From assembly GCF_001046635.1 (NCBI RefSeq), contig NZ_KQ130452.1:670668-734667 (forward strand): 64,000 nucleotides of DNA, in the 5' to 3' direction. Positions 1 through 8,264 of this stretch are shown here, piece after piece. The translations under genes were made by a program, and so were the position numbers. The notes below the pieces were generated by a model, which was not told the DNA's origin, searched no databases, and saw only the letters and a list, made by a program, of their open reading frames with translations. Origin of the DNA: Novosphingobium barchaimii LL02. Its GTDB lineage: Bacteria; Pseudomonadota; Alphaproteobacteria; Sphingomonadales; Sphingomonadaceae. Position 1 is the first letter of the stretch; every line of letters begins with the position of its first letter.

Positions 1-1
1 C

Positions 2-652
2 GAGATCGCCGACATAGTCGTCGAATTCGGTGCGGGTGCGGCGCGTGCCCGGGCGGCGGGGTTCGACGGGGTCGAGATCCACGGCGCCAATGGCTATCTG
101 CCCGACCAGTTCCTGCAGGACGGCACCAACCACCGCACCGACGACTATGGCGGCCCGATCGAGAATCGCGCGCGCTTCCTACTCGAAGTGACGCAGGCGG
201 CGATCGACGTGTGGGGCGCCGACCGCGTCGGCGTGCGGCTCAGCCCGAGCGGTAGCTATGGTGACATGTCGGACAGCGATCCGCAGGCGACGTTCGGCTA
301 TGCCGCCGCCCGCCTCGACGATCTCGGGATCGCCTGGCTGCACGTCGTCGAGCCGCGCATCAGGGGCACCGAGCTGATCGCCGAGGCCGAACCGGTCGCA
401 GCGCGGCATTTGCGCGCGATCTTTCGCGGCACGCTGATCGCGGCCGGCGGCTTCGACGGCGCCAGCGCGGAAGCGATCCTCGCGAGCGGCGACGCCGATG
501 CGGTGGCGTTCGGGCGCGCGTTCATCGCCAATCCCGACCTGCCCGAGCGGCTGCGGCTCGCCCTGCCGCTCAACGCTTACGACCGCACCACTTTCTACGG
601 CGGCGATGCGCGCGGTTACACCAACTACCCCTTCTATCGCCGCGCCGCCTGA
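2..652 (+). CDS. NADH:flavin oxidoreductase, old yellow enzyme family (3' part only)
   Basis: The reading frame is already open at the window edge, so the N-terminal part lies upstream. The visible 216 codons cover the second half of an OYE TIM barrel. GFDGVEIHGANGYL followed by DQFLQ is the family's FMN/active-site segment, and a later stretch ends in NPDLPERL with a C-terminal YYGG-like FYGGDARGYTNYP motif. Such enzymes use NAD(P)H and FMN to reduce activated C=C bonds or nitro groups in the cytoplasm. It is followed in the same direction by peroxiredoxin, SDR and crotonase genes. A second OYE lies at 13.3-14.5 kb. The substrate cannot be deduced. Confidence 0.88.
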   Translation, partial: EIADIVVEFGAGAARARAAGFDGVEIHGANGYLPDQFLQDGTNHRTDDYGGPIENRARFLLEVTQAAIDVWGADRVGVRLSPSGSYGDMSDSDPQATFGYAAARLDDLGIAWLHVVEPRIRGTELIAEAEPVAARHLRAIFRGTLIAAGGFDGASAEAILASGDADAVAFGRAFIANPDLPERLRLALPLNAYDRTTFYGGDARGYTNYPFYRRAA

Positions 653-763
653 CGCCTTTCCCCGCATTCCGGACGGGAATGACGGTTAGTCGCACCCGCC
701 ATCTGCAGCCTCCGGCCGGAATGCCGCATCTTCCAACCACCCGTTTTATCAAGGAGACCTATC

Positions 764-1438
764 ATGACCCTGCAAGCCAAGCTCGACGCCTTCAAAGCCG
801 ATTTCGAAGCCGGCAAGCCGCCCTACAACGTGCCCCATTCGGTGATCGAGACGATGCACCGCGCCACCGCCGAGCTGATCGCCTCGGGCGCCGCCGGTCG
901 TGCGCTGAAGGCCGGCGACACAGCGCCCGCCTTCACGCTCGACGATCCCGACGGCCGTCCGGTCGCCTCGACCGACCTGCTCGCCAGAGGGCCGCTGGTG
1001 GTGAGCTTCTATCGCGGCGTCTGGTGCCCTTATTGCAACATGGAGTTGCAGGCGCTGCAGGCGGCGGTGCCTGCGTTCGAGGCGCTCGGTGCCGGGCTGG
1101 TCGCGATCTCGCCGCAGACCGCGGTCAACAGCCGCAAGTCGGTGCGCCAGAACGACCTCGGCTTCCCGATCCTGTCGGACACGCATAACGACGTCGCCGC
1201 CGCCTTTGGCCTGCGCTTCGCGATGCCCGACTATTTGATCGAGCTCTACCAGGGCCTCAAGAACGACCTGCCGGCGTTCAACGGCGACCCGAGCTGGACG
1301 CTGCCGATGCCCGGTCGCTTCGTGATCGGGCAGGACGGCACGATCCTCTACGCCGAGGAGAACCCGGACTATACCCGCCGCCCCGAGCCCGAGGACATGC
1401 TCCCTGCGCTGCGCCGCGCCGCCAGCGTCACTGCCTGA
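764..1438 (+). CDS. Peroxiredoxin-like (AhpC/TSA superfamily) protein
   Basis: The 224-residue protein has a thioredoxin fold. The motif GVWCPYC near residues 85-91 puts Cys88 and Cys91 in a CxxC pair. AhpC/TSA family members usually have a single peroxidatic Cys in a PxxxTxxC context, so this belongs to the peroxiredoxin-like subgroup whose reductant is uncertain. The likely role is thiol-dependent reduction of peroxides or quinone-type oxidants in the cytosol. An AAGGAG ribosome site sits about 7 nt before the ATG. It lies between flavin and SDR oxidoreductases, which suggests a redox-stress or electrophile-detoxification cassette. That role is inferred. Confidence 0.85.
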   Translation: MTLQAKLDAFKADFEAGKPPYNVPHSVIETMHRATAELIASGAAGRALKAGDTAPAFTLDDPDGRPVASTDLLARGPLVVSFYRGVWCPYCNMELQALQAAVPAFEALGAGLVAISPQTAVNSRKSVRQNDLGFPILSDTHNDVAAAFGLRFAMPDYLIELYQGLKNDLPAFNGDPSWTLPMPGRFVIGQDGTILYAEENPDYTRRPEPEDMLPALRRAASVTA

Positions 1439-1447
1439 CAGCCAGCG

Positions 1448-1478
1448 CCGGCCGCCATGCGCGGCCGGGGCCTTTTTA
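1448..1478 (+). terminator. Rho-independent terminator between peroxiredoxin and SDR genes
   Basis: An 8-bp perfect stem (CCGGCCGC / GCGGCCGG, loop CATGC) is followed by GGCCTTTTT. It starts 10 nt after the peroxiredoxin stop and its T-run ends about 13 nt before the next ATG. It therefore probably terminates or attenuates transcription between two same-strand genes. Confidence 0.7.
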
Positions 1479-1490
1479 GAGAGGGCCTCC

Positions 1491-2207
1491 ATGTCCCGCA
1501 CTTTCCTCGTCACCGGCGCCAGCAAAGGGATCGGCCTCGCGCTGTCCCACCGTCTCGCGCGCGATGGCCATCACGTCGTCGGCATCGCCCGGCATAAGGT
1601 CGATACCTTCCCCGGTACGCTCGTCCAACTCGACCTGGGCGATACCGACGCCACCCAGGCGCGACTGACAGACCTCGGCCGCGACTTCGCCTTCGACGGC
1701 GTCGTCAACAACGTAGGGCTGGTCCGGCCGCAGCGGCTGGGCGCGGTCGAGCTGTCGGCGCTCGACGACGTGCTGCGCGTCAATCTGCATCCTGCGCTTC
1801 AGGCGGTGCAGGCGTTCCTGCCCGGCATGACCGATCGCGGCTGGGGCCGGATCGTCAACATCTCCAGCCTGACCGTGCTCGGCGCGGTCGAGCGCACCGC
1901 TTATGCCGCGGCCAAGGCCGCGCTGATCAGCTTCACGCGCAGCTGGGCGCTAGAGCTCGCGACCAGCGGCGTGACCGTCAATGGCGTGGCGCCGGGGCCG
2001 ACCGAGACCGAACTGTTCCGCGCCAACAATGCGCCGGGTAGCGACGGCGAGCGGCGCTATCTCGCCGGCGTGCCGATGGGCCGCTTCGGCGCGCCCGACG
2101 AGATCGCCGCGGCGATCGCTTTCCTGTTGTCGGACGATGCCGGCTTCATCACCGGCCAGACGCTGTTCGTCGATGGTGGCGCGTCGGTTGGCAAGTCTGC
2201 CTTCTGA
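1491..2207 (+). CDS. SDR family NAD(P)-dependent oxidoreductase
   Basis: This is a 238-residue classical short-chain dehydrogenase. The Rossmann nucleotide motif TGASKGIG is at residues 8-15, NNVG is at 73-76, a catalytic Ser is in ISS near 125, and the YxxxK pair is Tyr138/Lys142. The C-terminal FITGQTLFVDGGA is typical of FabG-like members. A GAGGG ribosome site precedes the ATG. It should catalyse alcohol/ketone interconversion, with unknown substrate. It sits directly after the terminator of the peroxiredoxin gene and 140 bp before a crotonase gene on the same strand. Confidence 0.9.
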   Translation: MSRTFLVTGASKGIGLALSHRLARDGHHVVGIARHKVDTFPGTLVQLDLGDTDATQARLTDLGRDFAFDGVVNNVGLVRPQRLGAVELSALDDVLRVNLHPALQAVQAFLPGMTDRGWGRIVNISSLTVLGAVERTAYAAAKAALISFTRSWALELATSGVTVNGVAPGPTETELFRANNAPGSDGERRYLAGVPMGRFGAPDEIAAAIAFLLSDDAGFITGQTLFVDGGASVGKSAF

Positions 2208-2347
2208 CCCCCGGGGGGCTTCGGCCGCCGCCCATTCCCGCATGGCATAAGCCTTATCGCCTCGCGCGGCCGTCCGCCCGCCACCGCGCGGGTCTACTTC
2301 ATAGTCATGCCAACCGCTTCCGGTCGGCCCCCACAAGGACATCCATC

Positions 2348-3118
2348 ATGGCCCGCTTTGAAACCTATCGCGACGCTTTCTCCAACGCTCGCTTGACCCG
2401 CAAGGCGAACGGCGTGCTCGAGGTCACGCTCCACACCGACGGCGGCAAGCTCGTTTTCGATGGCCACACGCACGAGCATTTCGTCGGACTGTTCCACGCG
2501 ATCGGCGAGGATCGCGAGAATCGCGTCGTGATCCTGACCGGATCGGGCGACGCCTTCATGGACACGATCAGCCCCGAGGGCTTCGATTTCTTCACGCCCC
2601 AGGGTTATGACAAGATCCTGCGCGAAGGCCGCAAGATCCTGAGCAACCTGCTCGACATCGAAGTGCCGATGATTAGCGCGCTCAACGGACCGGTGCTGCT
2701 CCACAGCGAACATGCGCTGCTCACCGACATCGTGCTGGCTACGCCGGAAACGGTGTTCCAGGACAAGCCGCACTTCGACTTCGGCATCGTGCCCGGCGAC
2801 GGCGTGCACGCGCTGTGGCCGCACGTGATCGGCTCGATCCGCGGGCGCTATTTCCTGCTCACCCGGCAGGTGCTCGACGCCGAAACCGCGAAGGAATGGG
2901 GCGTCGTCAATGAGATCGTCGCGGCGGATCGCCTGCTCGATCGCGCGCACGAGATCGCGGACGGCATTGCGGCACTGCCACCGCTGACCAGCCGCTATAC
3001 CCGGATCGCGCTGACGCAGGGCCTGCGCCGGTTGATCGAGGCGGACGGTGGCTATGGTCTTGCGCTCGAAGGCATCAGCGCCGCCGATGTCGCCCGGACG
3101 ATGGCAGCACAGGCCTGA
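2348..3118 (+). CDS. Enoyl-CoA hydratase/isomerase family protein, 6-oxocamphor-hydrolase-like
   Basis: The 256-residue crotonase-fold protein has the oxyanion-hole strand ISALNGPVLLHSE (about 115-127) and the segment DKPHFDFGIVPGDGVHALWPHV (from about residue 138, two His and two Asp visible). From memory, this segment resembles 6-oxocamphor hydrolase, a CoA-independent crotonase that cleaves cyclic beta-diketones, more than true enoyl-CoA hydratases. A retro-Claisen C-C hydrolase is therefore a plausible alternative to a CoA-dependent hydratase. An AAGGAC ribosome site lies before the ATG. It ends the plus-strand cluster and is followed at once by a strong terminator. Confidence 0.78.
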   Translation: MARFETYRDAFSNARLTRKANGVLEVTLHTDGGKLVFDGHTHEHFVGLFHAIGEDRENRVVILTGSGDAFMDTISPEGFDFFTPQGYDKILREGRKILSNLLDIEVPMISALNGPVLLHSEHALLTDIVLATPETVFQDKPHFDFGIVPGDGVHALWPHVIGSIRGRYFLLTRQVLDAETAKEWGVVNEIVAADRLLDRAHEIADGIAALPPLTSRYTRIALTQGLRRLIEADGGYGLALEGISAADVARTMAAQA

Positions 3119-3126
3119 CTATGAAA

Positions 3127-3160
3127 CGCCGCCCGATCACGATCGGGCGGCGTCGTTTGT
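3127..3160 (+). terminator. Rho-independent terminator after crotonase gene
   Basis: A perfect 11-bp stem (arms 3127-3137 and 3142-3152, CGCCGCCCGAT and its complement, 4-nt loop) is followed by TCGTTTGTTG. It lies 8 nt after the crotonase stop. Confidence 0.8.
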
Positions 3161-3432
3161 TGGTGGCGCCGCGCAGGCCGGGTTCACCGGCGACGAACGA
3201 CTCGCGGTGATTTTTCGGAGGGGGTGAACGGCAAGTATCCGGGCGCCCGCTCGAAACCGTTCAGACCCTAATCGGCCACGTTTGCCCGGTCTGGGGCGGA
3301 TCTCAGACAGGCCTGGAGTGTCTGCCCCTGCCGTGAGCTGACATTGAGCGCTGGGGCAACGAACGACGGCATAGTCCCACGATCCGGAGTTCTGTGCTGG
3401 CGCGACTGTCCGCAAGGGTCTCAAGACCTGGA
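3161..3432. other. Intergenic stretch without recognised gene
   Basis: Between the crotonase terminator and the end of the HxlR gene I see no reading frame with recognisable protein features on either strand, and no repeat beyond the terminator itself. Confidence 0.5.
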
Positions 3433-3855
3433 TCAGCCATGTTTTATTTTCGCCGCGTCGAAGGCCTGTCGGCATTCCTCCATGTGAGGCCAGTTGTCCC
3501 GGATCCAAGACGTAAAGCCTTCGAGGGCGGGTAACATACTGGCGCCCATGGCAGTGAGTTCATATTCGACGCGTGGCGGCACTTCGGGGAAATAATGACG
3601 GTTGAGCAGCCCGTCGCGTTCCAGATTGCGAAGCGTCAGCGTGAGCATGCGTTGGGTGATGCCATCGATTCCGTGCTTCAGCTCAGAGAAGCGAAGGCGA
3701 TGCCCGGTGGCGATGGCCAGATGCGACATCACGAGGATCGTCCATTTGTCGCCAAGCCGGGCAAGGACACCATGCGGTGCGCAAGGCCGAAAACGCGGCC
3801 CGTCGTTCGTCTGCTCGTACGGCCGCCCGTGAATGGCGTGATCCAACGGTATCAT
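3433..3855 (-). CDS. HxlR-family winged-helix transcriptional regulator
   Basis: The 140-residue protein carries the HxlR signature. LGDKWTILVMSHL (about 33-45) begins the DNA-binding domain, RFSELKHGIDGITQRMLT follows as the recognition region, and PRVEYELTAMG is the wing. The first part contains a Cys (CAPHGVLARLGDKW) like redox- or electrophile-sensing HxlR members such as YodB, HypR and QorR. That sensing role is only an inference here. It is divergent from the NmrA-like gene at 3946 and is likely to control it through the 90-bp shared upstream region. Confidence 0.9.
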   Translation of the reverse strand: MIPLDHAIHGRPYEQTNDGPRFRPCAPHGVLARLGDKWTILVMSHLAIATGHRLRFSELKHGIDGITQRMLTLTLRNLERDGLLNRHYFPEVPPRVEYELTAMGASMLPALEGFTSWIRDNWPHMEECRQAFDAAKIKHG

Positions 3856-3945
3856 CCTTGTGCCTGAGGCTGAAAGATGTGCCGTCTTTCAGCAGGGTCG
3901 CATGAGTATATATGAGTAACTCACGTCAAACGCATCGAGGAAAAT
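3856..3945. promoter_or_regulatory. Divergent control region between hxlR-type and nmrA-type genes
   Basis: This is a 90-bp AT-richer gap between divergent genes. It contains ATGAGTATATATGAG and the short palindrome GAGTAACTC (about 3913-3921), a candidate HxlR operator overlapping a possible -10. The assignment rests on position and symmetry only. Confidence 0.4.
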
Positions 3946-4863
3946 ATGTCGCACAGCAAACAGCCGATCGTGGTCTTCGGCGCAACCGGCCAACAGGGCG
4001 GCTCGGTTGCTGCCGCGCTTCTGAAAGCGGGTTGGCCCGTGGTCGCTCTCGTGCGGGACCCGACCTCGGCACGGGCGCTCACGCTGCGTGCTGCCGGCGT
4101 CGAACTCGTCCAGGGCAGCTACGCCGATACCGACGCCATCCGCACGGCCATGCGCGGCGCGTACGGCGTCTTCAGCGTCCAGCAGAGTTCGCCCAGCGGG
4201 GGTGTGACCGATGAGGAAGAAGTGCGCTTTGGCATTTCGATCGCCGACCTCGCCGTCGAGGCCGGAATCGCTCATCTGGTCTATAGTTCTGGCGGGGCGG
4301 TCAGCGAAACGCCGACCGGCATGGGTCATTTCGACAGCAAGATGCGCATCGAGGCGCATATCCGCACGCTGCCGATCCGATCGACGATCATTCGCCCGGT
4401 CGCTTTCGTCGACATGCTCGTTATGCCCGGCTTCGGGCTGGACACCGGCCATTTCAGCTTCTTCATGCACCCCGATCAGTCGATCCAGCTTCTGGCCGTC
4501 GAGGACATCGGCAAGTTCGTCGAACCGATCTTCGCCGACCCGGAGCGATTCGCCGACCAGACTTTTGAAATCGCCAGCGACTCGGTGACCGGCGAGGACT
4601 TGGGGTGCTTGTTCAGTGAGGCTGCAGGACGTCCGATCCGCTATGCGCGTTTCTCGGACGAGGTTCTCCAGGAAAGCCCGTTCCTTGCCGGACTGACGGC
4701 GCTCATCGATCAAGGGCCGCTCGCCGGGAACGCTGACCTGGACGCGCTGCGCAAGATTAATCCGGCGATGCAGTCCGTTCGGGAATGGCTCGCCGGAGCC
4801 GGTCGAGCGCCTTTCCTCAAGGCGTTGGGCGCCTCGGGAACATGGGAGTACGACCGTGGCTGA
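3946..4863 (+). CDS. NmrA family NAD(P)-binding protein
   Basis: This is a 305-residue atypical SDR. The N-terminal GATGQQGG (residues 12-19) is the dinucleotide-binding loop, followed by VVALVRDPTSARA, and no YxxxK catalytic pair is obvious. NmrA/HSCARG relatives act as NAD(P)-redox sensors or quinone/isoflavone reductases. Its partner is probably the divergent HxlR regulator, an arrangement often seen with quinone reductases. The protein is soluble, and family length is usually 290-320, so it looks complete. Confidence 0.87.
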   Translation: MSHSKQPIVVFGATGQQGGSVAAALLKAGWPVVALVRDPTSARALTLRAAGVELVQGSYADTDAIRTAMRGAYGVFSVQQSSPSGGVTDEEEVRFGISIADLAVEAGIAHLVYSSGGAVSETPTGMGHFDSKMRIEAHIRTLPIRSTIIRPVAFVDMLVMPGFGLDTGHFSFFMHPDQSIQLLAVEDIGKFVEPIFADPERFADQTFEIASDSVTGEDLGCLFSEAAGRPIRYARFSDEVLQESPFLAGLTALIDQGPLAGNADLDALRKINPAMQSVREWLAGAGRAPFLKALGASGTWEYDRG

Positions 4864-4959
4864 TGAAACGGCAGCTCTTGATCCGTTCTGATGAAGCCGA
4901 GCGGCCACCCATGATTTCCTCAATCTTATCATCGCGGAATTGGGCTGGGGCTTGTCTAA

Positions 4960-5298
4960 CGCTCCGGCACCGCTTTCTACACGCTGACCAGCCGCGGACA
5001 GAGCCTCACCTTCGTTGGCGACATCATCCACGTGGCTGCGGTCCGGGCGCCGGATACTGGCCTGACGATCGCATAGGACGCCGACACCGCCAAGGCGGCC
5101 GCGGTGCGTCGGGAAGCCTTTGCGCGCTTCGCAGGCGAGCGGACGCTGATTGCGATCCCGCACCTGTCCTTCCCCGGGATCGGGCATATGCAGCACGTCG
5201 GAGCGGGGTTCGCGTGGGTGCCGATACCCTATACGAACCGCGCGCCCGCGAGCGATGCCCCCTTCGCCGATCCGCGCAAGAATGGCGACAAACCGTGA
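4960..5298 (+). pseudogene. MBL-fold metallo-hydrolase, 5'-truncated with in-frame stop
   Basis: The plus-strand frame reads GTAFYTLTSRG, then LTFVGDIIHV, then (after a TAG at 5074-5076) DADTAKAAAVRREAFARFAG, HLSFPGIGHM and GFAWVPIPYTN. This matches the C-terminal half of secreted MBL-fold hydrolases, in which the Asp of GDIIH and the His of HLSFPG bind zinc. The N-terminal half with the HxHxDH motif is missing upstream, where unrelated sequence begins after the NmrA stop. The TAG most simply replaces a Tyr codon. It is a decayed gene remnant. Confidence 0.75.
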
Positions 5299-5342
5299 GA
5301 TGAGGTGAACCGCTTCGGCCGTTTCCTAACGCTGGCTCGGTC

Positions 5343-5408
5343 GTGAAGTTCGTCTGCGTTCAGAACCTCTACACCGTGGGGCATCGCGACGACGATGCAC
5401 TGGTTCCG
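5343..5408 (+). pseudogene. Fragment of an aldo/keto reductase gene
   Basis: A short plus-strand stretch reads VKFVCVQNLYTVGHRDDDAL, the strand and loop of AKR proteins that carries the conserved VQNxYN-like motif and lines the NADPH pocket. Nothing of the catalytic D-Y-K-H set remains, and the flanks do not continue the fold. I read it as a small leftover beside the MBL-fold remnant. With only about 22 residues, chance similarity is possible. Confidence 0.4.
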
Positions 5409-5526
5409 ATCTCTTGCATCGCGACGAGCGGCGGGGGCCGAGAGATCGGAACGGTGTGTCTCCTTCAAGGCTCGTTTGCGGAAAAGAAATCTTGATCGTG
5501 ACGGGCAATGCCCACCGAGCTTTCAA

Positions 5527-6000
5527 TCAGCCCGGATCTGTCGCGAACGGTGCGAACGTGATGATCTTCGAGATTTTGCCGTCGCGACCGACGGTGATCT
5601 GATCTCCGCCCCGTGCGAACTCGGTACCGTCGGCCTGGATGATTACCCACAGCAGCAGCGACACGTTATGGTGGGTGGAGACGCCGCCAATCTCGAAGTG
5701 CCCGCCTGGAAACTTCTCGTGGAATGTAGCCATATCGTCGATGACAAGCGATCTACCTGTCGACCAATCGTGTCGTGCGGTGTGGTATTCGATGTCGTCG
5801 GCGAGAACGTCATGTGCGATCTGTAAGCGAGTCCCAACGTCGGTCGTGTTCCAGGCGCTGAGGTATCGCTTATAGATGGTCCAAGCCTCTTGATTGTTCA
5901 TCGCCGATGATCCTTGCTTTGTCGTATTTGATGTTGCTGGCGCAAGCGCCGAGAGCGACACAGCAGCCAGCCCTGCCAGGGTATATGCTATCCGTATCAT
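5527..6000 (-). CDS. Secreted SnoaL/NTF2-like protein
   Basis: The protein has 157 residues. The first 20 or so form a Sec-type signal (MIRIAYTLAGLAAVSLSALA). The rest has a cone-fold SnoaL-like layout: a first helix with YKRYLSAWNTTDV, a strand around DDIEYHTARHDWSTG, then MATFHEKFPGGHFEIGGVSTHHN, and a final KISKIITFAPF. NTF2-like proteins bind or act on small hydrophobic molecules, but the superfamily is too diverse for a reaction to be named. An internal ATG (MNNQEAW) would give a cytosolic form without the signal. It lies just downstream of the WYL regulator on the same strand. Confidence 0.75.
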   Translation of the reverse strand: MIRIAYTLAGLAAVSLSALAPATSNTTKQGSSAMNNQEAWTIYKRYLSAWNTTDVGTRLQIAHDVLADDIEYHTARHDWSTGRSLVIDDMATFHEKFPGGHFEIGGVSTHHNVSLLLWVIIQADGTEFARGGDQITVGRDGKISKIITFAPFATDPG

Positions 6001-6047
6001 CGCTGCCGCCTTCGCCAGGGCACCAGGAATGGTGCGCCAACCGGGCC

Positions 6048-6767
6048 TTAGCCGAGCGGATTGTCAGAAACCGTCAGGAGCGAGCGCCAATCGCGATCCT
6101 GCTGTCGCCACCGTATTAGCATCGCCTGGCGGCGGCCGGGGTAGCGGTCGTCTAACATCGTTGCATCGTGCACGCGGTCGATGCGGAAATGGCGGAACGC
6201 AGATCGCTGTTCGCACCACGCCGCCAACACCCGCACGTCATCGAAATAAACGATGGCAATCGGCCATATGATGCGCTCCGATACGGCGCCGCGAGCATCG
6301 GCGTAGTGGATGCGAGCCTTGCGCTGCCGGCGTATCGCGTCACGCATTAGGGCGGCCTCTGGAGGGTCCATCCGCTCGGAAAGCGAGGCCGCCGAGGCGA
6401 GCACGGGTGGCCCATCGTTCGTCGCTGAGCCACCGCTCCTTGCGGCCAATATCTTCGCGAGTGCACTTTCGCTGGACTGCGCAAGGGCGGGATCGGCGCG
6501 CTGTTGTACCCATCCCAGACCAAGGGCCAGCGCGTCCAATTCATCGAGAGAAAAGGCGAATTCGGGAAGGAAAAACCCTTTGTTCAGGCAGTAGCCTACA
6601 CCTGCCTCCCCGACGATTGGCGCGCCTAAGCCGCGTAACGTCTCGATGTCGCGGTATATGCTCCTTTGCGAGATACCCACAGCCTCCGCCAGATCGAGCG
6701 CCGTGGCGGGCGTTTTGCGAACACGCAGGATTCCGATCAGCTCAAATAGCCGGTTCGCCCTTGCCAT
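6048..6767 (-). CDS. YafY-type transcriptional regulator (HTH_11 + WYL domain)
   Basis: This 239-residue protein begins with a winged HTH (RLFELIGILRVRKTPATALDLAEAVGIS, then QRSIYRDIETLRGLGAPI, about residues 5-55), the DeoR/YafY start. The C-terminal half has a WYL-like beta barrel, with RKARIHYADARG, RIIWPIAIVYFDD and a FRHFRIDRVHDATML tail. WYL domains bind nucleic acid or small ligands. It probably controls the neighbouring SnoaL-like gene downstream or the tautomerase/SDR pair upstream. Length is normal for YafY proteins, and the ATG start at 6767 gives the complete HTH. Confidence 0.9.
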   Translation of the reverse strand: MARANRLFELIGILRVRKTPATALDLAEAVGISQRSIYRDIETLRGLGAPIVGEAGVGYCLNKGFFLPEFAFSLDELDALALGLGWVQQRADPALAQSSESALAKILAARSGGSATNDGPPVLASAASLSERMDPPEAALMRDAIRRQRKARIHYADARGAVSERIIWPIAIVYFDDVRVLAAWCEQRSAFRHFRIDRVHDATMLDDRYPGRRQAMLIRWRQQDRDWRSLLTVSDNPLG

Positions 6768-6895
6768 CTACTATAGCCTTATCAGCAAGCATGAACGACA
6801 AAGCCTAGCCGACTGCAAGATTCCCACAACCCGTTCCCATTTCGATAGTGCCCCGGCCATCTCGATCGCCGTTCGGTATCGGGAGAACTCCAACG

Positions 6896-7324
6896 TCAGA
6901 TTGCCGGTGCATCGGAGGCGCTTGTGCGCAGTGCGGCGAGATCGGCTTGCCGACCGAAGATACCCCAATCCTCTTCCGCGACCTCGTGAATGACCACATA
7001 TACAGGCGCGACCGACGTTCCGTCCTGGCGTCGATCTAGGATGGCGGTTGCGCCTTCGATGAGCCGGCGCTTGCCGGCTGCATCCAGCCCGCCGACCAGG
7101 GCGTATATCTGGAGCGTGACGACCGGCAGCCGGGCGGATTCATTGCCCATGAACACGGCATCGACCGCATAGTCGGCGAAGTAGGTCCATACCGTGCTGC
7201 GTACCATGGGCGAGGAGGGCAGCCCCTCGCAATCAAGGCCCAGCGCCGTCAGGGCACTAGCGACGCGCTGCCGATCGGCCGCATCGAACGTGCCAGTGGG
7301 TGAATGGATGATGAGCTTCGGCAT
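6896..7324 (-). CDS. Tautomerase family protein
   Basis: The chosen start, MPKLIIHSP, leaves Pro2 as the amino-terminal residue after Met removal, as tautomerase/MIF-fold enzymes require. GGAGG lies about 7 nt upstream of this ATG, which decides the start over a longer in-frame option at 7366. The protein has 142 residues, double the 4-OT size, so it likely holds two beta-alpha-beta units (LIIHSPTGTF and, later, PVYVVIHEVAEEDWGIFG). Tautomerases use Pro1 to shift enol/keto groups or dehalogenate. It lies 54 nt downstream of the SDR on the same strand, probably as one transcript. Confidence 0.85.
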   Translation of the reverse strand: MPKLIIHSPTGTFDAADRQRVASALTALGLDCEGLPSSPMVRSTVWTYFADYAVDAVFMGNESARLPVVTLQIYALVGGLDAAGKRRLIEGATAILDRRQDGTSVAPVYVVIHEVAEEDWGIFGRQADLAALRTSASDAPAI

Positions 7325-7378
7325 GGTGCAGCCTCCAGTATGAGTGCGGGTGCCGCACAGCGGCACCCGCCGATGTCG

Positions 7379-8134
7379 TCAGATGGTCTGGCCGCCCGAC
7401 ACCTCGAGGCGCTGGCCGTTAACCCAGCGGTTGTCAGGGCCGAGCAGGCTTGCGACCATCGGGCCAATATCGTCGGGCAGACCGACGCGGCCGAGTGCGG
7501 TCATGCCGGCGAACGCCGTGTTGTAGTCAGGAATGTCGCGGACCGCGCCGCCCAGGAAGTCGGTCTCGATCGCGCCGGGGGCAACAGTGTTGGCGGTAAT
7601 GCCGCGAGCGCCCAGTTCCTTTGCCAAATAGACGGTCAGAATTTCCACCGCGCCCTTGGCGGCCGAGTAGGCCGAAAAGCCGGGGAACGACACGCGGGTC
7701 AGGCCCGACGAGAAGTTGATGATGCGCCCGCCATCGGCCAGTATCGACAGCAGCGCCTGCGTCAGAAAGAACACGCCCTTGACGTGGACGGCGAACAGCT
7801 TGTCGAACTGCTGCTCCGTCGTGGCGGCGAAGTCCGCCATTTCGCCATGGCCAGCGTTGTTTACCAAATGATCGATCGTGTCGCCGCCGAATGTGGCGCT
7901 CAGCGTGCCGCGCAGGGCGTCGGCAAAGGCGGGGAAGGTGGACACGTCGCCGGTGTCGAGCTGCAGCGCCACGGCCTTGCGGCCCAGCGCCTTGATTTCG
8001 GCCACCACGGAATCGGCATTGGCCTTGCCGCTATGGTAGGTGAGGATCACATCTCCGCCGTGGCGGGCGATGCTGATCGCGGTGTTGCGGCCGAGGCCAC
8101 GGCTGCCGCCGGTTACAAGAGAAATGGTGGTCAT
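7379..8134 (-). CDS. SDR family oxidoreductase
   Basis: This is a 251-residue classical SDR. TGGSRGLG is at residues 8-15, NNAG at 92-95, the catalytic Ser143 in FSSG, Tyr156 and Lys160 in YSAAK, and APGAIETDF follows. GGAGGCATCC lies directly before the ATG. The reaction is NAD(P)-dependent alcohol/carbonyl conversion of unknown substrate. It is divergent from an AraC-type regulator at 8265, across a 130-bp control region, and heads a two-gene unit with the tautomerase. Confidence 0.92.
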   Translation of the reverse strand: MTTISLVTGGSRGLGRNTAISIARHGGDVILTYHSGKANADSVVAEIKALGRKAVALQLDTGDVSTFPAFADALRGTLSATFGGDTIDHLVNNAGHGEMADFAATTEQQFDKLFAVHVKGVFFLTQALLSILADGGRIINFSSGLTRVSFPGFSAYSAAKGAVEILTVYLAKELGARGITANTVAPGAIETDFLGGAVRDIPDYNTAFAGMTALGRVGLPDDIGPMVASLLGPDNRWVNGQRLEVSGGQTI

Positions 8135-8264
8135 GGATGCCTCCGATTGGTGTTGCCAGCCCTATGCATCGAACCGTGGCAACGGTGTTGCGTGATACTC
8201 CGTAAAACTTGCCTGATCGTCCAAACGCGTTGTCGCCTCGTCGCGTCTCCTTTATCAGGCCCCC
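8135..8264. promoter_or_regulatory. Divergent control region, SDR-tautomerase unit vs araC-type gene
   Basis: This 130-bp gap separates the SDR gene (minus) and the AraC-type gene (plus). It must hold both promoters and probably the regulator's binding site. I could not pick an operator by eye. Confidence 0.4.
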
